The translations under genes were made by a program, and so were the position numbers. Below the pieces are notes generated by a model that made no database searches, was not told the origin of the DNA, and saw only the letters and a program-made list of their open reading frames with translations. A stretch of 64,000 bases of DNA from Pseudomonadota bacterium (lineage in GTDB: Bacteria > Desulfobacterota > Desulfobulbia > Desulfobulbales > JAHJIY01). Below, in pieces: positions 42,891 to 51,251 of the stretch (positions are counted from its first letter, which is position 1; the number at the start of each line of letters is the position of its first letter). The stretch covers positions 1 to 64,000 of the forward strand of contig JAHJIY010000043.1 in assembly GCA_018823175.1 (NCBI GenBank). Reading direction: 5' to 3'.

Positions 42891-44264
42891 GTGATGGAAG
42901 ATAATCACGATATTATCATTGTTGGTTGTGGTCTGTCCGGATTGAGTGCGGCTCACTTTTTGAAGAAGAAGTTGCCTGAAGCGAAAGTTCTTATCCTGGA
43001 AGGCAGTGAGCGACCCGGCGGGGCGATCCAGACTTTTAAGAAATCCGGGTTTCAGGCTGAGTGGGGGCCGCATGGGTTTTTGAATAACAACCAGGCGAGC
43101 CAGGAACTGCTTGCGGATACCGGCTTGATCAAAGAGGCTTTGTCGGCGCCCCTGAAAAATTTTCATCGCTATGTCTGTTTTGACGGCAGGCTGGTCAAAC
43201 TGCCGCAAGGTCCGGTCAAACTTCTTTCCACTCCTTTGCTTTCCGTTGGCGGCAAGTTGCGGCTGCTGGGGGATCTCTGGAAAAAACCTAAAACAGAAGA
43301 TCAGACTATCGGGCAATGGGCCGAGTATCGTTTTGGCCGGGAAGTTTTGCCGATGGTCGATGTGGCGGTTACCGGTACTTTTGCCGGTGATTTAAATCGG
43401 CTCAGTATCGATGCGGTGATGCCCGGCGTGCGGCAGTTGGAAAAAGAGGCGGGCTCGGTTTTGCGGGGCTTAAAGAAAAATAAAAAAGAGGCGGCAAGTT
43501 CCGGGGGGTTGCCTTCCATGCTTAATTTCCCACAGGGCATGGAGCGGTTGATCGAGGTGCTTTGCCGGGACCGGAATATTCGGTTTGGCGAGCCGGTAAA
43601 TAAAATTGCGAAAAATGGAGATCTCTGGGAAGTAAAGACGGAGAAAGGGCAATATGCCGCTCGGATTTTGATTTTGGCCCTGCCGGTAAACAATTCACTT
43701 CATTTATTGTCGTATCTTAAGCCGCCGCCGGTTGCCGGTATCCCTGGCGCAAAGATCATTAATCTGGCGATGGGATTTAATGACTCGGCAAAGATCCCCT
43801 ATGGTTTCGGCTATCTGGCTCCGGAGAGGGAAAAGCGTTTTGCCTTAGGGGCGATGTTTACTTCTCATATGTTTCCCGGTCGGGCACCGGACGGGCAGGT
43901 ATTGGTTGAGGCGCTTGTTGGTGGGCGTCGTCATCCCGAACGTCTCGCTTTGCCCGATGACGAACTTGCCCGGCTGGTTTATGAGGACATGAGCGGGCTG
44001 ATGGAATTACCTGAGAAGCCTTCTTTTGTCAGGGTGTTGCGTTCAGCGGAATCTATTCCTCAGTTGGAAATGGACCATCCGGCTCTTGTGAAATGGCGGC
44101 ATGATTTTGAAAAAGAACAGTCAGGGATCCATATCTGCGGCTTTGGCTGGGACGGAATCGGGATGAACGATATGATGAAGGCGGCCCAGAAAGTGGCTCT
44201 GGCCGCGGCGACTGGGTCCGGGGAGGATTCGGAAGTGGTACCGGTCAAGCCGGTATATTTCTAG
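42891..44264 (+). CDS. hemY: Protoporphyrinogen/coproporphyrinogen oxidase, HemY type
   Basis: A 457-residue FAD enzyme. IIIVGCGLSGLSAAHFLKK at 8-26 is the FAD-binding loop, EGSERPGGAIQTF follows, and the C-terminal GIHICGFGWDGIGMNDMM is the second FAD contact seen in this family. It oxidises protoporphyrinogen IX or coproporphyrinogen III during haem synthesis; in the coproporphyrin branch the enzyme is called CgoX. It uses oxygen in aerobes, while in an anaerobe another acceptor, perhaps the divergent flavodoxin-like protein, would be required; that is inference. The neighbour downstream is convergent. A second ATG one codon later is possible. Confidence 0.9.
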   Translation: MMEDNHDIIIVGCGLSGLSAAHFLKKKLPEAKVLILEGSERPGGAIQTFKKSGFQAEWGPHGFLNNNQASQELLADTGLIKEALSAPLKNFHRYVCFDGRLVKLPQGPVKLLSTPLLSVGGKLRLLGDLWKKPKTEDQTIGQWAEYRFGREVLPMVDVAVTGTFAGDLNRLSIDAVMPGVRQLEKEAGSVLRGLKKNKKEAASSGGLPSMLNFPQGMERLIEVLCRDRNIRFGEPVNKIAKNGDLWEVKTEKGQYAARILILALPVNNSLHLLSYLKPPPVAGIPGAKIINLAMGFNDSAKIPYGFGYLAPEREKRFALGAMFTSHMFPGRAPDGQVLVEALVGGRRHPERLALPDDELARLVYEDMSGLMELPEKPSFVRVLRSAESIPQLEMDHPALVKWRHDFEKEQSGIHICGFGWDGIGMNDMMKAAQKVALAAATGSGEDSEVVPVKPVYF

Positions 44265-44298
44265 CGTGCAAGATCAATAGGTTTTTGGCCTGTTGGTT

Positions 44299-44487
44299 TC
44301 AGATGTTTTTCGGCAATGCGGGGTTAATGTTTTGTTCAATGAAGGTGCGGTTGTTGGTGATTTTTCTGATCGTGTTTTCAAAACATGGTTGACAATAGCC
44401 ATGGGACAAAAGATCGGCGGACTTTTCTTCGGCCAGGCCAGTTTGTTGTTTAATGATTTTATCGCATACGCAGCATACGGTTCGCAT
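44299..44487 (-). CDS. Small Cys-rich protein directly after dnaA
   Basis: A 62-residue protein with two Cys pairs, CCVCDKIIKQ at 5-14 and SHGYCQPCF at 28-36, spaced as in a small zinc-binding knuckle. The S-H-G-x-C-x-x-C-F phrase is common to tiny, mostly uncharacterised bacterial proteins and to the tails of some signalling proteins. It starts 20 bases behind the dnaA stop on the same strand and so is probably co-transcribed. I do not know the function. An overlapping longer frame at 44274-44498 has no such motif and is a shadow. Confidence 0.65.
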   Translation of the reverse strand: MRTVCCVCDKIIKQQTGLAEEKSADLLSHGYCQPCFENTIRKITNNRTFIEQNINPALPKNI

Positions 44488-44507
44488 CTTTTCCTCATCC
44501 GCCAGAT

Positions 44508-45854
44508 TTAATTTTGCTTCTTGAGTTTTTCGGTAAGGAGTTCCACTTGCCCACGCACGCTTACGTTGCGGGCGATGGTATCGCTAATAACCCGGATGGA
44601 GTGGACCACGGTTGAGTGGTCACGGTTAAAGGCCTTGCCGATATCGGATAAGGCCTGGTCCGTAAGTTTTCTGGCCAGATACATCGCGATCTGGCGAGGA
44701 AAGGCCACTGCTTTTTTGCGGGACTTTGATCGTAAATCATCAATTGATGTCTTGAACTGACGTGCAATAAAATTTCTGATAACTTCCGTTGATAGATCAA
44801 ACTGCTGGTGACCGACGATGTTGGCGATCACCTCCTTGACCATGTCAAGATCAGGGATGGTTTTCAACAGGCTGGATTTGGCCTTCAGGCCGACGATTGC
44901 GCTTTCTGTTTGTCTAATGTCTCCCCTGATATTTTCTGCGATATAATTTACCAGTTCTTCTGATAAATCAAGTTTGCTGTTGGTGGCCTTGCGATTTATG
45001 ATATTGATCCTGGTCTGGAAGTCAGGTGGATTAATGGTGGAAACCAGTCCGGAAGAGAGACGGGAGCGGAAGCTGGTATCTATATTTTCTATCTTGCGGG
45101 GAGGCATGGCGCCGGTGAAAATGATTCTTTTGCCTTTTTCCAGCAAGGTGTCGACCACCGAAGCCAGTTCTTCCTGGGTTTTTGTCCGCCCGGAAAGAGT
45201 GTGGACATCTTCCATCAAAAGGACATCGCAGTGGTTGTTGTATTTCCCTTTGAACTCCTCCATGGAGTTGTTTTTAATGTTTCTAACCATTTCCGCTGTG
45301 AGTTGTTGGGCGGTCAGGTAATGAAGACGGGTTCCCGGTGAATTGTTCAGGATATGATGGGCCACGGCATGGGTGAGATGACTTTTCCCTAAACCGGTTC
45401 CAGAGTCGATATAAATGCATTGCCCGTGATCAACGCTGTCGTTGGCCAGGGCCTCGCAGGCGGTGCGGGCCAAGGCATTTGATTCGCCGGTCATGAATTC
45501 ATCAAAGGTGAAGCGAGGATGCAGGGAACGGACATAAGAGCGGGCCTTGGGCATTGAGGGCAGGCGCAGTTGGTCACTTTTGTTATGGGTGAGCAGGGGG
45601 CGTTCGGTCTTCTCCTGGGTCTGGTCAATGGAAAACCTTATCTCCGGGGTTTTCTCGTTAAATTGAGCCAGGCATTCTTTAATCTCTTGCAAATAGTTTT
45701 TCGCGACCCATGAGCAGAAGAAGCGGTCCGGTGCGGCCAGTTCAAAGAGTTCATCATCGGCACGAATACATTTGAGAGGTTCAATCCATAGCGACAATGC
45801 GCTTTCAGGAATTTTGTGGCTCAATTTTTCCTTAACGGCATTCCATTTAATCAT
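44508..45854 (-). CDS. dnaA: Chromosomal replication initiator DnaA
   Basis: The 448-residue protein has all DnaA parts: the N-terminal helicase-loading domain (1-75, with SLWIEPLKCI), a linker to about 110, the AAA+ domain starting HPRFTFDEFMTGESNALA with Walker A SGTGLGKSH at 151-159 and Walker B LLMEDVHTL at 212-220 (the first acidic residue being Glu where most DnaA have Asp), and the C-terminal DNA-binding domain with the signature FNRDHSTVVHSI near 419. The ATG has GAGGA six bases before it. No dnaN, rpmH or rnpA is adjacent, unlike the classical origin region. Some Desulfobacterota have more than one DnaA, so this may not be the only copy. Confidence 0.93.
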   Translation of the reverse strand: MIKWNAVKEKLSHKIPESALSLWIEPLKCIRADDELFELAAPDRFFCSWVAKNYLQEIKECLAQFNEKTPEIRFSIDQTQEKTERPLLTHNKSDQLRLPSMPKARSYVRSLHPRFTFDEFMTGESNALARTACEALANDSVDHGQCIYIDSGTGLGKSHLTHAVAHHILNNSPGTRLHYLTAQQLTAEMVRNIKNNSMEEFKGKYNNHCDVLLMEDVHTLSGRTKTQEELASVVDTLLEKGKRIIFTGAMPPRKIENIDTSFRSRLSSGLVSTINPPDFQTRINIINRKATNSKLDLSEELVNYIAENIRGDIRQTESAIVGLKAKSSLLKTIPDLDMVKEVIANIVGHQQFDLSTEVIRNFIARQFKTSIDDLRSKSRKKAVAFPRQIAMYLARKLTDQALSDIGKAFNRDHSTVVHSIRVISDTIARNVSVRGQVELLTEKLKKQN

Positions 45855-46840
45855 TTAGCGTCCTCATCCGGTAATTTATCGGTGATAATATTTACTGGTC
45901 GGCTTTAATTGTTACATGTAATATTGTAGATTTGATCCCAACGTTACCTGGATTATTGAAGGCTTTCCAGCCTTATCTGGGTTGGGAATTAACTATGCAA
46001 CCTATGGTCCGTGACGTAATTTGTTTGTGTTTTTATAATCATTTGATTTTGGTTTTTAACCTGGGCATCATGGTTTTAATTTTTGATGTTCTTGTTGTTA
46101 AAGGTGGATTGCTATTTGCTTTCCGGGATCTTGGTTTCGTCAAAAAAACTTCCGGCCGGCTTGAATGATGTTTGGCGCGTGGGCATATTTTTAAATGAAA
46201 AGTTGAAGGACTGTCAAAGTCGTTGTGGGATGATTTTCTGGAAATCGGAAAATAGTTATCAACAGTTTGCTAAAGGCCCATTTTATGGGGACGGTTGGAA
46301 AGTCCTCGCCTAACGCCCTTGAATGACGATGTTTTGGGTTGAGCTTGAAAAAGGTATATGATTGTATGGGGTTAGGTGGATTGAATAAATGTTTTCAACA
46401 TTTCAGTGGTTGCTGAAGTATCGACTTTTCTCTTGATTCCTTCGATTTCCTGCTTTTTACTCGATTTTTTGTCAAGACGTTGAAGTTTCACCAGAAATAA
46501 TTTTTTGGTTTTTTGGGGGTTGCCTAAGAGGATTTCAGACTGACTTTTTTCTTGACAATTACAGGTGATAGACTAGTCTCAGTAGCACCTTTTACGAAAA
46601 GGTGCTACTGAGATCTCTCGGGAGATTTTTGGTTTACTCGCCTGAAGATTTGTTGGCAAAGTTTAATCGTCCTTTTGGTCGATGGTGGCAGGAAAACAAG
46701 TCTGAAGCGTTGCCGGTCCATATTCATTAAATCTTCGGTCAGGATTCCCGGGGATGATAAAAAAGAAGGGGCTGGCGAGGTCGCGATTGTTGGTAACTGT
46801 CATTATCAGCGTTATTATCTGAAATTTTGTCCAGTCATCT
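45855..46840. other. Gene-free region between dnaA and SRP RNA; weak oriC candidate
   Basis: About 985 bases with no convincing gene, AT-rich overall. Next to the dnaA start is the palindrome TTATC-GGT-GATAA (45876-45888), a possible binding site for control of dnaA. TTATCAACA at 46256-46264 differs from the DnaA box TTATCCACA by one base. I see no cluster of good boxes, so calling this the replication origin rests mostly on position. The T-rich stretch 46430-46560 could serve as an unwinding region. The large hairpin at 46577-46613 is listed separately. Confidence 0.4.
46577..46613. repeat. Perfect 17-base-arm hairpin beside dnaA
   Basis: TCTCAGTAGCACCTTTT at 46577-46593 and its exact inverse complement AAAAGGTGCTACTGAGA at 46597-46613 are separated only by ACG. 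No T run follows in either direction, so it is not a normal terminator. A TTGACA lies about 20 bases to its left but without a matching -10 box. Confidence 0.8.
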
Positions 46841-46947
46841 GCCCATATGGCATGATGATTGTCTGTTGATTTGAAGTTGTTAGGTGGGGAACGGCCAGAA
46901 CCGGGAGGTCGCAGCAACGGTTATTGGTTAAATCAGGCGTTATGGGC
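46841..46947 (+). ncRNA. ffs: Small (4.5S-type) signal recognition particle RNA
   Basis: The 107-base segment folds as one long hairpin. The ends GCCCATA (46841-46847) and TATGGGC (46941-46947) pair perfectly, and TGATTT pairs with AAATCA further in. The apex holds the SRP domain IV pattern: GGCCAGAACC, a GGGA tetraloop, then GGTCGCAGCAACGG, matching the usual CAG - GNRA loop - GCAGC arrangement bound by the Ffh protein. The loop is GGGA where E. coli has GGAA. Size and single-hairpin form fit the bacterial small SRP RNA, which with Ffh targets membrane proteins. It lies 110 bases before cbiM on the same strand. Confidence 0.85.
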
Positions 46948-47057
46948 AATTATTTGTCAATAAACAGCACTGAAGGCGATTTTCGGGAAATTAATTTAGC
47001 GAGCCGTAAAGCTTATTTTAGTTATTTATCAGGGACATAAAGATCGGAGGAAAGGAT

Positions 47058-48107
47058 ATGCATATGGCTGACGCTTTATTGTCGCCGGCGGTGGGTGGTG
47101 CGATGTGGGTTGTTGCCGGAGGCGGGATTACCTATTGCGCCGGTAAGATACGGGACGATATGGCGGACAGCAGGATTCCCTTGATGGGAGTTCTGGCGGC
47201 CTTTGTGTTTGCGGCCCAGATGATCAATTTCACCATTCCGGGTACCGGCTCAAGTGGTCATTTGGGGGGAGGGTTGCTGTTGGCCATTATTCTGGGTCCG
47301 CATGCTGGCTTTCTTGCCATGGCTTCGGTCTTGACGGTCCAGGCCCTTTTTTTTGCCGATGGCGGATTGCTGGCTTTGGGCTGTAATATTTTTAATCTGG
47401 GGTTTATTCCTTGTTTTGTGGTTTATCCTTATATATATCAACTGATAATTGGGCAAACTCCCAGTCGGAAGAAAATGACGACGGCGATTATTGTTTCGGC
47501 GGTTATCGCCTTGCAGATCGGGGCCTTGGGAGTGGTGACCGAAACGGTTTTCTCCGGCGTATCTTCCCTGCCGTTTAATTCCTTTGTTCTCCTGATGCAG
47601 CCGATTCATCTGGCCATCGGTCTGGTCGAAGGAATGGTGACCGCCGGGGTGGTCAGTTTTATCGTGAAGGCGGATCCCAGCATAATCCTGGCGGCAGACC
47701 GAAGGGACGATCAGCAGCAGTCGGAAACTTCGATCGGCAAAAAGATCCTGCTCCCATTGTTGGCGGTGGCGGTAATAACTGCTGGGATATTTTCCTGGTT
47801 TGCCTCAAGTAATCCGGATGGCCTGGAATGGTCGATTTATAAGGTGACCGGCTCCGAGGAGGTTGAAGCACCGGAACAGGGGATTCATCATTCTCTTGAG
47901 AAGTTGCAGGAGAAGACGGCGCTGCTTCCTGATTACGGGTTCAAGAATGATGAAGCGGCGGTTGTCCCCGGGCCAGAAAATGGCTCCGGTTCCACGGTGG
48001 CGATCGGTACCTCGGTGGCTGGTCTGTTGGGTGGCGCTTTGGTTTTGCTGCTGATGGTGTTGTTGGGGTTTATCCTTAAAATAAAAAGGCATTCCAGGAC
48101 GGAATAA
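47058..48107 (+). CDS. cbiM: Cobalt/nickel ECF transporter substrate component CbiM-CbiN fusion
   Basis: The 349-residue membrane protein joins two parts. Residues 1-215 are CbiM/NikM: the N-terminus MHMADALLSPAVGG provides the metal-binding His2, and GTGSSGHLGGGLLLAIILGP is the signature loop. Residues 235-345 are the N component with the SNPDGLEWSIYK motif (PDGLE) between two membrane segments. It binds Co(II) or Ni(II) and works with CbiQ and CbiO to import it. A strong GGAGG precedes the ATG. Co is favoured by cobO in the window, but the PDGLE form is also found in nickel systems. No B12 or NiCo riboswitch is recognisable upstream. Confidence 0.9.
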   Translation: MHMADALLSPAVGGAMWVVAGGGITYCAGKIRDDMADSRIPLMGVLAAFVFAAQMINFTIPGTGSSGHLGGGLLLAIILGPHAGFLAMASVLTVQALFFADGGLLALGCNIFNLGFIPCFVVYPYIYQLIIGQTPSRKKMTTAIIVSAVIALQIGALGVVTETVFSGVSSLPFNSFVLLMQPIHLAIGLVEGMVTAGVVSFIVKADPSIILAADRRDDQQQSETSIGKKILLPLLAVAVITAGIFSWFASSNPDGLEWSIYKVTGSEEVEAPEQGIHHSLEKLQEKTALLPDYGFKNDEAAVVPGPENGSGSTVAIGTSVAGLLGGALVLLLMVLLGFILKIKRHSRTE

Positions 48108-48115
48108 ATTTTTTT

Positions 48116-48925
48116 ATGGCCAAGATAGAATCAACATTTTTTGATATAGGTTATCTCGATACTTTGTCCTATCAGCAAAGTCCGATCCATCGCCTTGATC
48201 CGCGCGCCAAACTGATTGTTACCCTGGTCTTTGTGGTGGCCGTGGTTTCCTTTGACCGTTATGAGATTTCCGGGCTGCTTGGTTTCTTTTTGTTTCCGGT
48301 CGTGATGGTCAGCCTGGGTGATTTGCCGCTTGGCTATCTTTTGAAAAAATTGTTGTTGGTCGCCCCTTTTGCTGTTTTTATTGGTATTTTTAATCCAATC
48401 TTGGACCGTCAGGTGATGATTGTTATGGGGCCGTTGGCCATCTCCGGAGGCTGGGTTTCTTTTATCTCAATTTTATTGCGTTTTGGCCTGACTGTTACCG
48501 CGGCTCTGATTCTAATTGCCACTTCCAGTTTTGCCGGGGTTTGTCTGGCCCTGGAGAGGCTTAAGGTTCCAAGGTCATTTGCGGTGCAGCTTTTGTTTTT
48601 GTACCGTTATTTGTTCGTTTTGATTGCCGAGACCAGGCGATTGTTAAGGGCCCGGACCCTGCGTTCTTTTGACGGCCGGGGCCTGGGGATCAAGGTGGTT
48701 GGTTCCTTGATCGGGCATTTGTTGTTGCGGACTTTGAATCGGGGGCGGCGGATCTATCTGGCCATGCTATGTCGAGGGTTCGATGGTGAGATTCACACCA
48801 TGCGCCGCTTAAAGATGACCGGTTGGGATTTTATCTTTATGTTCGGCTGGATTTTGTTTTTTATCGTGATTCGTAACCATAACTTGCCCCAACTTATCGG
48901 GAACCTGTTAACGGGAGTTTTCTAG
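48116..48925 (+). CDS. cbiQ: Cobalt/nickel ECF transporter transmembrane component
   Basis: A 269-residue T component with about six membrane helices. SPIHRLDPRAKLIVTLVFVV near residue 22 is the typical start. The two coupling motifs with an Ala-Arg-Gly/Ser pattern appear as RRLLRARTLRSF near 179 and YLAMLCRGFDGE near 217, which contact the ATPase CbiO. It follows cbiM after eight bases and touches the cbiO start directly, so the three proteins are made together. Confidence 0.93.
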   Translation: MAKIESTFFDIGYLDTLSYQQSPIHRLDPRAKLIVTLVFVVAVVSFDRYEISGLLGFFLFPVVMVSLGDLPLGYLLKKLLLVAPFAVFIGIFNPILDRQVMIVMGPLAISGGWVSFISILLRFGLTVTAALILIATSSFAGVCLALERLKVPRSFAVQLLFLYRYLFVLIAETRRLLRARTLRSFDGRGLGIKVVGSLIGHLLLRTLNRGRRIYLAMLCRGFDGEIHTMRRLKMTGWDFIFMFGWILFFIVIRNHNLPQLIGNLLTGVF

Positions 48926-49687
48926 ATGAGCCATCATATTGTTGAGGTCAAGGACCTGAAATATAGTTATCCGGACGGCACTCCCGCCCTGGACGGCATA
49001 TCTTTTCTCATTACCCATGGCGAGTCGGTGGCGGTGGTCGGTTCCAACGGCGCCGGCAAGTCGACCCTTCTCCATCATCTGAATGGTTATCTGACTCCGA
49101 CTTCAGGAATGGTACGGATCGGTGATTTGCCGCTGTCAAAAAGTACGGTCCAGGCGGTGCGGCGCAGTGTGGGTATGGTGTTTCAGGATCCGGATGATCA
49201 ACTGTTCATGCCGACCGTGGCTGATGACGTGGCCTTCGGGCCGCTTAATCTTGGTCTGCCGCTTGAGGAAGTCAATGACCGGGTTGATCGGGCCTTGACC
49301 ACGGTAGGCGCTTTGCACCTGAAAAACAGACCGCCCTATAAATTATCCGGCGGCGAGAAAAGATCGGTGGCTATTGCATCGACTTTGTCCATGTCGCCGG
49401 ATATCCTGGTCATGGATGAGCCCAGTGCCAATCTTGATCCCCAGGCCAGGCGGCGGTTGATTGAACTTCTTTCTACCTTCACCCACACCAAGATAATCGC
49501 CACCCATGATCTGGATATGGCTCTGGACCTCTGTGATCGGACCATCATCTTGCATGGTGGTCTGATCACAGCCGATGGCCCGACTCTTGATATTTTCCGG
49601 GACAGCGCTCTTTTGAGGCGCAGTCATCTGGAAAAACCATTAAGCATGCAAGGTTGTCCGGCCTGTGGAAGTATGGCCGTAAAGTAA
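48926..49687 (+). CDS. cbiO: Cobalt/nickel ECF transporter ATPase
   Basis: The 253-residue ABC ATPase has Walker A GSNGAGKST near 37-45, Q-loop VFQDPDDQLFMPTV, signature LSGGEKRSVAIA near 140, Walker B ILVMDEPSANLDP and the switch His in IATHDLDMALDLCD. It powers CbiMNQ. A C-terminal CPACGS dipair (CPAC) is an extra not needed for ATPase function and might bind a metal; that is speculative. It starts immediately after the cbiQ stop codon. Confidence 0.95.
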   Translation: MSHHIVEVKDLKYSYPDGTPALDGISFLITHGESVAVVGSNGAGKSTLLHHLNGYLTPTSGMVRIGDLPLSKSTVQAVRRSVGMVFQDPDDQLFMPTVADDVAFGPLNLGLPLEEVNDRVDRALTTVGALHLKNRPPYKLSGGEKRSVAIASTLSMSPDILVMDEPSANLDPQARRRLIELLSTFTHTKIIATHDLDMALDLCDRTIILHGGLITADGPTLDIFRDSALLRRSHLEKPLSMQGCPACGSMAVK

Positions 49688-49769
49688 TTTGGGGGCTTGA
49701 CTAGTTGAGGAAAATGTTTGTTTTAGAATAAGTATTTAAACTTTGCCGGAGCGACCATAATATTCAGCG

Positions 49770-49787
49770 GTATTAAATGGTTAATAC
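49770..49787. promoter_or_regulatory. Possible operator upstream of the porin gene
   Basis: GTATTAA-ATGG-TTAATAC is a perfect seven-base inverted repeat about 55 bases upstream of the porin start. Its size fits a dimeric regulator. It does not match a Fur box well. The assignment is by symmetry and position only. Confidence 0.35.
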
Positions 49788-49841
49788 TGTTGAGAATTAC
49801 GGTTGGAAGGTAATAATCAAAGAGAGGGAGGAAATATTGAG

Positions 49842-50975
49842 ATGGTAAAGAAATTTAGTAAATTATTGATGTTCTCGTGCATTGGTTTGATGAGTGTTTC
49901 GGTGGCGCAGGCCTCTGATATTGACAGTCGGGGCGAGTTGCAGAATTTAAGACAACGGCTGGAACGACTTGAAGGCCAGGGTGCGGCTGAGGTTAGTGAA
50001 GAGGGCGAAGAGGAGACTCTGTTCACCATATTTACCGAAGATAAAACCCTTTCTTTCTGGGGAGAGCTTGTAATCAATGCGTTTCACAGTGAGACCGATG
50101 GCGAGGACAGCAGCAGTGATCTGGTTGTGGATACTGCGGCCCTTGGGGCTGATATCCAGCTGAGCGACAAGGTTGGCGGCCATATCGTCTTTCTCGATGA
50201 GGAAGGAGAAGCGGGTGAATTTGATTTTGGTGTTGATGAGGCCAACATCGTTTTGCGTCCTTGGGAAGTGGCCGGTGGCGGAGTCAGCTTTGTGCTTGGT
50301 AAGGCCTATCTGCCTTTTGGTCAGTTTAATAGCTCGATGATTACCGACCCTCTGACTTTGGAGCTTGGTGAGACCAATAACACTATTGCCATGGTCGGTT
50401 GGGCCAATGATTTGCTGGAAGTCAATCTGGGCGTTTTTAATGGTGAAACTGACCTGGATGGTTCCCGGGATTTTATTGATTCGTCGTTTGCGTCGCTTCG
50501 CGTGACCCCGATGGAGATGATTTCGGTGGGAGTTTCCTATATCAGTGATCTGGCCGAGAGCGATGGCGAGCTTGTTGATTCGAATATTGCCGGTACCTAT
50601 ACCTCCACTGTTCCGGGTTTCGCCGCTTTTATTTCTCTGGAAGTGGGGCCGGTTACCATTGATCTGGAGCATGTAACCGCCTTGGAAGAATTTGATCAGG
50701 ACGTGGTTGGGGCTGATGATATGGATGTATTGTCCGGCAAGAAGCCCAGCGCCAGTAATGTGGAGGTTGCTTTTTCTCCGATTGATCAGCTGGACCTGGC
50801 AGTTCGTTATGAAAAGGCGACTGACTATGAGGAGGATGTCACCCGGTACGGGATTACGGTTTCATACAGTATATTCGGTAACGCGGTTATCGCTCTGGAA
50901 TATCTGGCAGAGAGCCCGGATGAGGGCAGTGATGACACCCAGACCGTTACCTCGCAGTTGGCTTTTGAATTCTAA
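49842..50975 (+). CDS. Outer-membrane porin, LbtU-like
   Basis: A 377-residue outer-membrane protein. The signal peptide spans about 1-25 (LLMFSCIGLMSVSVAQA, cleavage after AQA). A short coiled coil with RGELQNLRQRLERLEGQ follows, as in many trimeric porins of this group, then an acidic segment and a beta-barrel of alternating hydrophobic residues that ends in Phe (SQLAFEF). The barrel opening LSFWGELVINAFH and GKAYLPFGQFNSSMITDPL resemble LbtU-type siderophore porins. The substrate is not predictable. I start at the ATG at 49842, with GGAGG upstream; the frame open to 49803 lacks a site. A terminator follows. Confidence 0.8.
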   Translation: MVKKFSKLLMFSCIGLMSVSVAQASDIDSRGELQNLRQRLERLEGQGAAEVSEEGEEETLFTIFTEDKTLSFWGELVINAFHSETDGEDSSSDLVVDTAALGADIQLSDKVGGHIVFLDEEGEAGEFDFGVDEANIVLRPWEVAGGGVSFVLGKAYLPFGQFNSSMITDPLTLELGETNNTIAMVGWANDLLEVNLGVFNGETDLDGSRDFIDSSFASLRVTPMEMISVGVSYISDLAESDGELVDSNIAGTYTSTVPGFAAFISLEVGPVTIDLEHVTALEEFDQDVVGADDMDVLSGKKPSASNVEVAFSPIDQLDLAVRYEKATDYEEDVTRYGITVSYSIFGNAVIALEYLAESPDEGSDDTQTVTSQLAFEF

Positions 50976-51005
50976 TCTTGCGGTTGGGTCATAGGTGAAT
51001 TGTAA

Positions 51006-51044
51006 GATCGGCCTCCCGGTTAAATGGGAGGTCGATTTTGTTTT
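51006..51044 (+). terminator. Terminator after the porin gene
   Basis: GATCGGCCTCCC and GGGAGGTCGATT form the stem, followed by a T-rich TTTGTTTTG. It lies about 30 bases after the stop codon. Confidence 0.75.
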
Positions 51045-51251
51045 GATCCTTGCCGTAAGTAAACTGTTTTTCTCAGCTCAGCTCAGGCTTGACCCTGAAA
51101 CGTTTATATCTTTATCAACTGTTCCTGCAACGAATGTCATTCATGGTGATTGGACCTCATCTCCTTCTGCGGGATTGGTTTTTTAATTTGACGGCCCTTG
51201 GCAGTTGTGTAAGAATCCATATTCTCAATAACCTGCAAAGAGGATATGTCG

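Noticed and set aside
45932-46313. Overlapping plus-strand frames upstream of dnaA
   Set aside because: Hydrophobic, low-information translations without ribosome sites; they overlap each other and the candidate regulatory region.
46948-47057. B12 or NiCo riboswitch before cbiM
   Set aside because: I looked for the cobalamin box and the GGGACAGG-type NiCo core. The only structured RNA nearby is the SRP-like hairpin, and the 110 bases before cbiM show neither motif.
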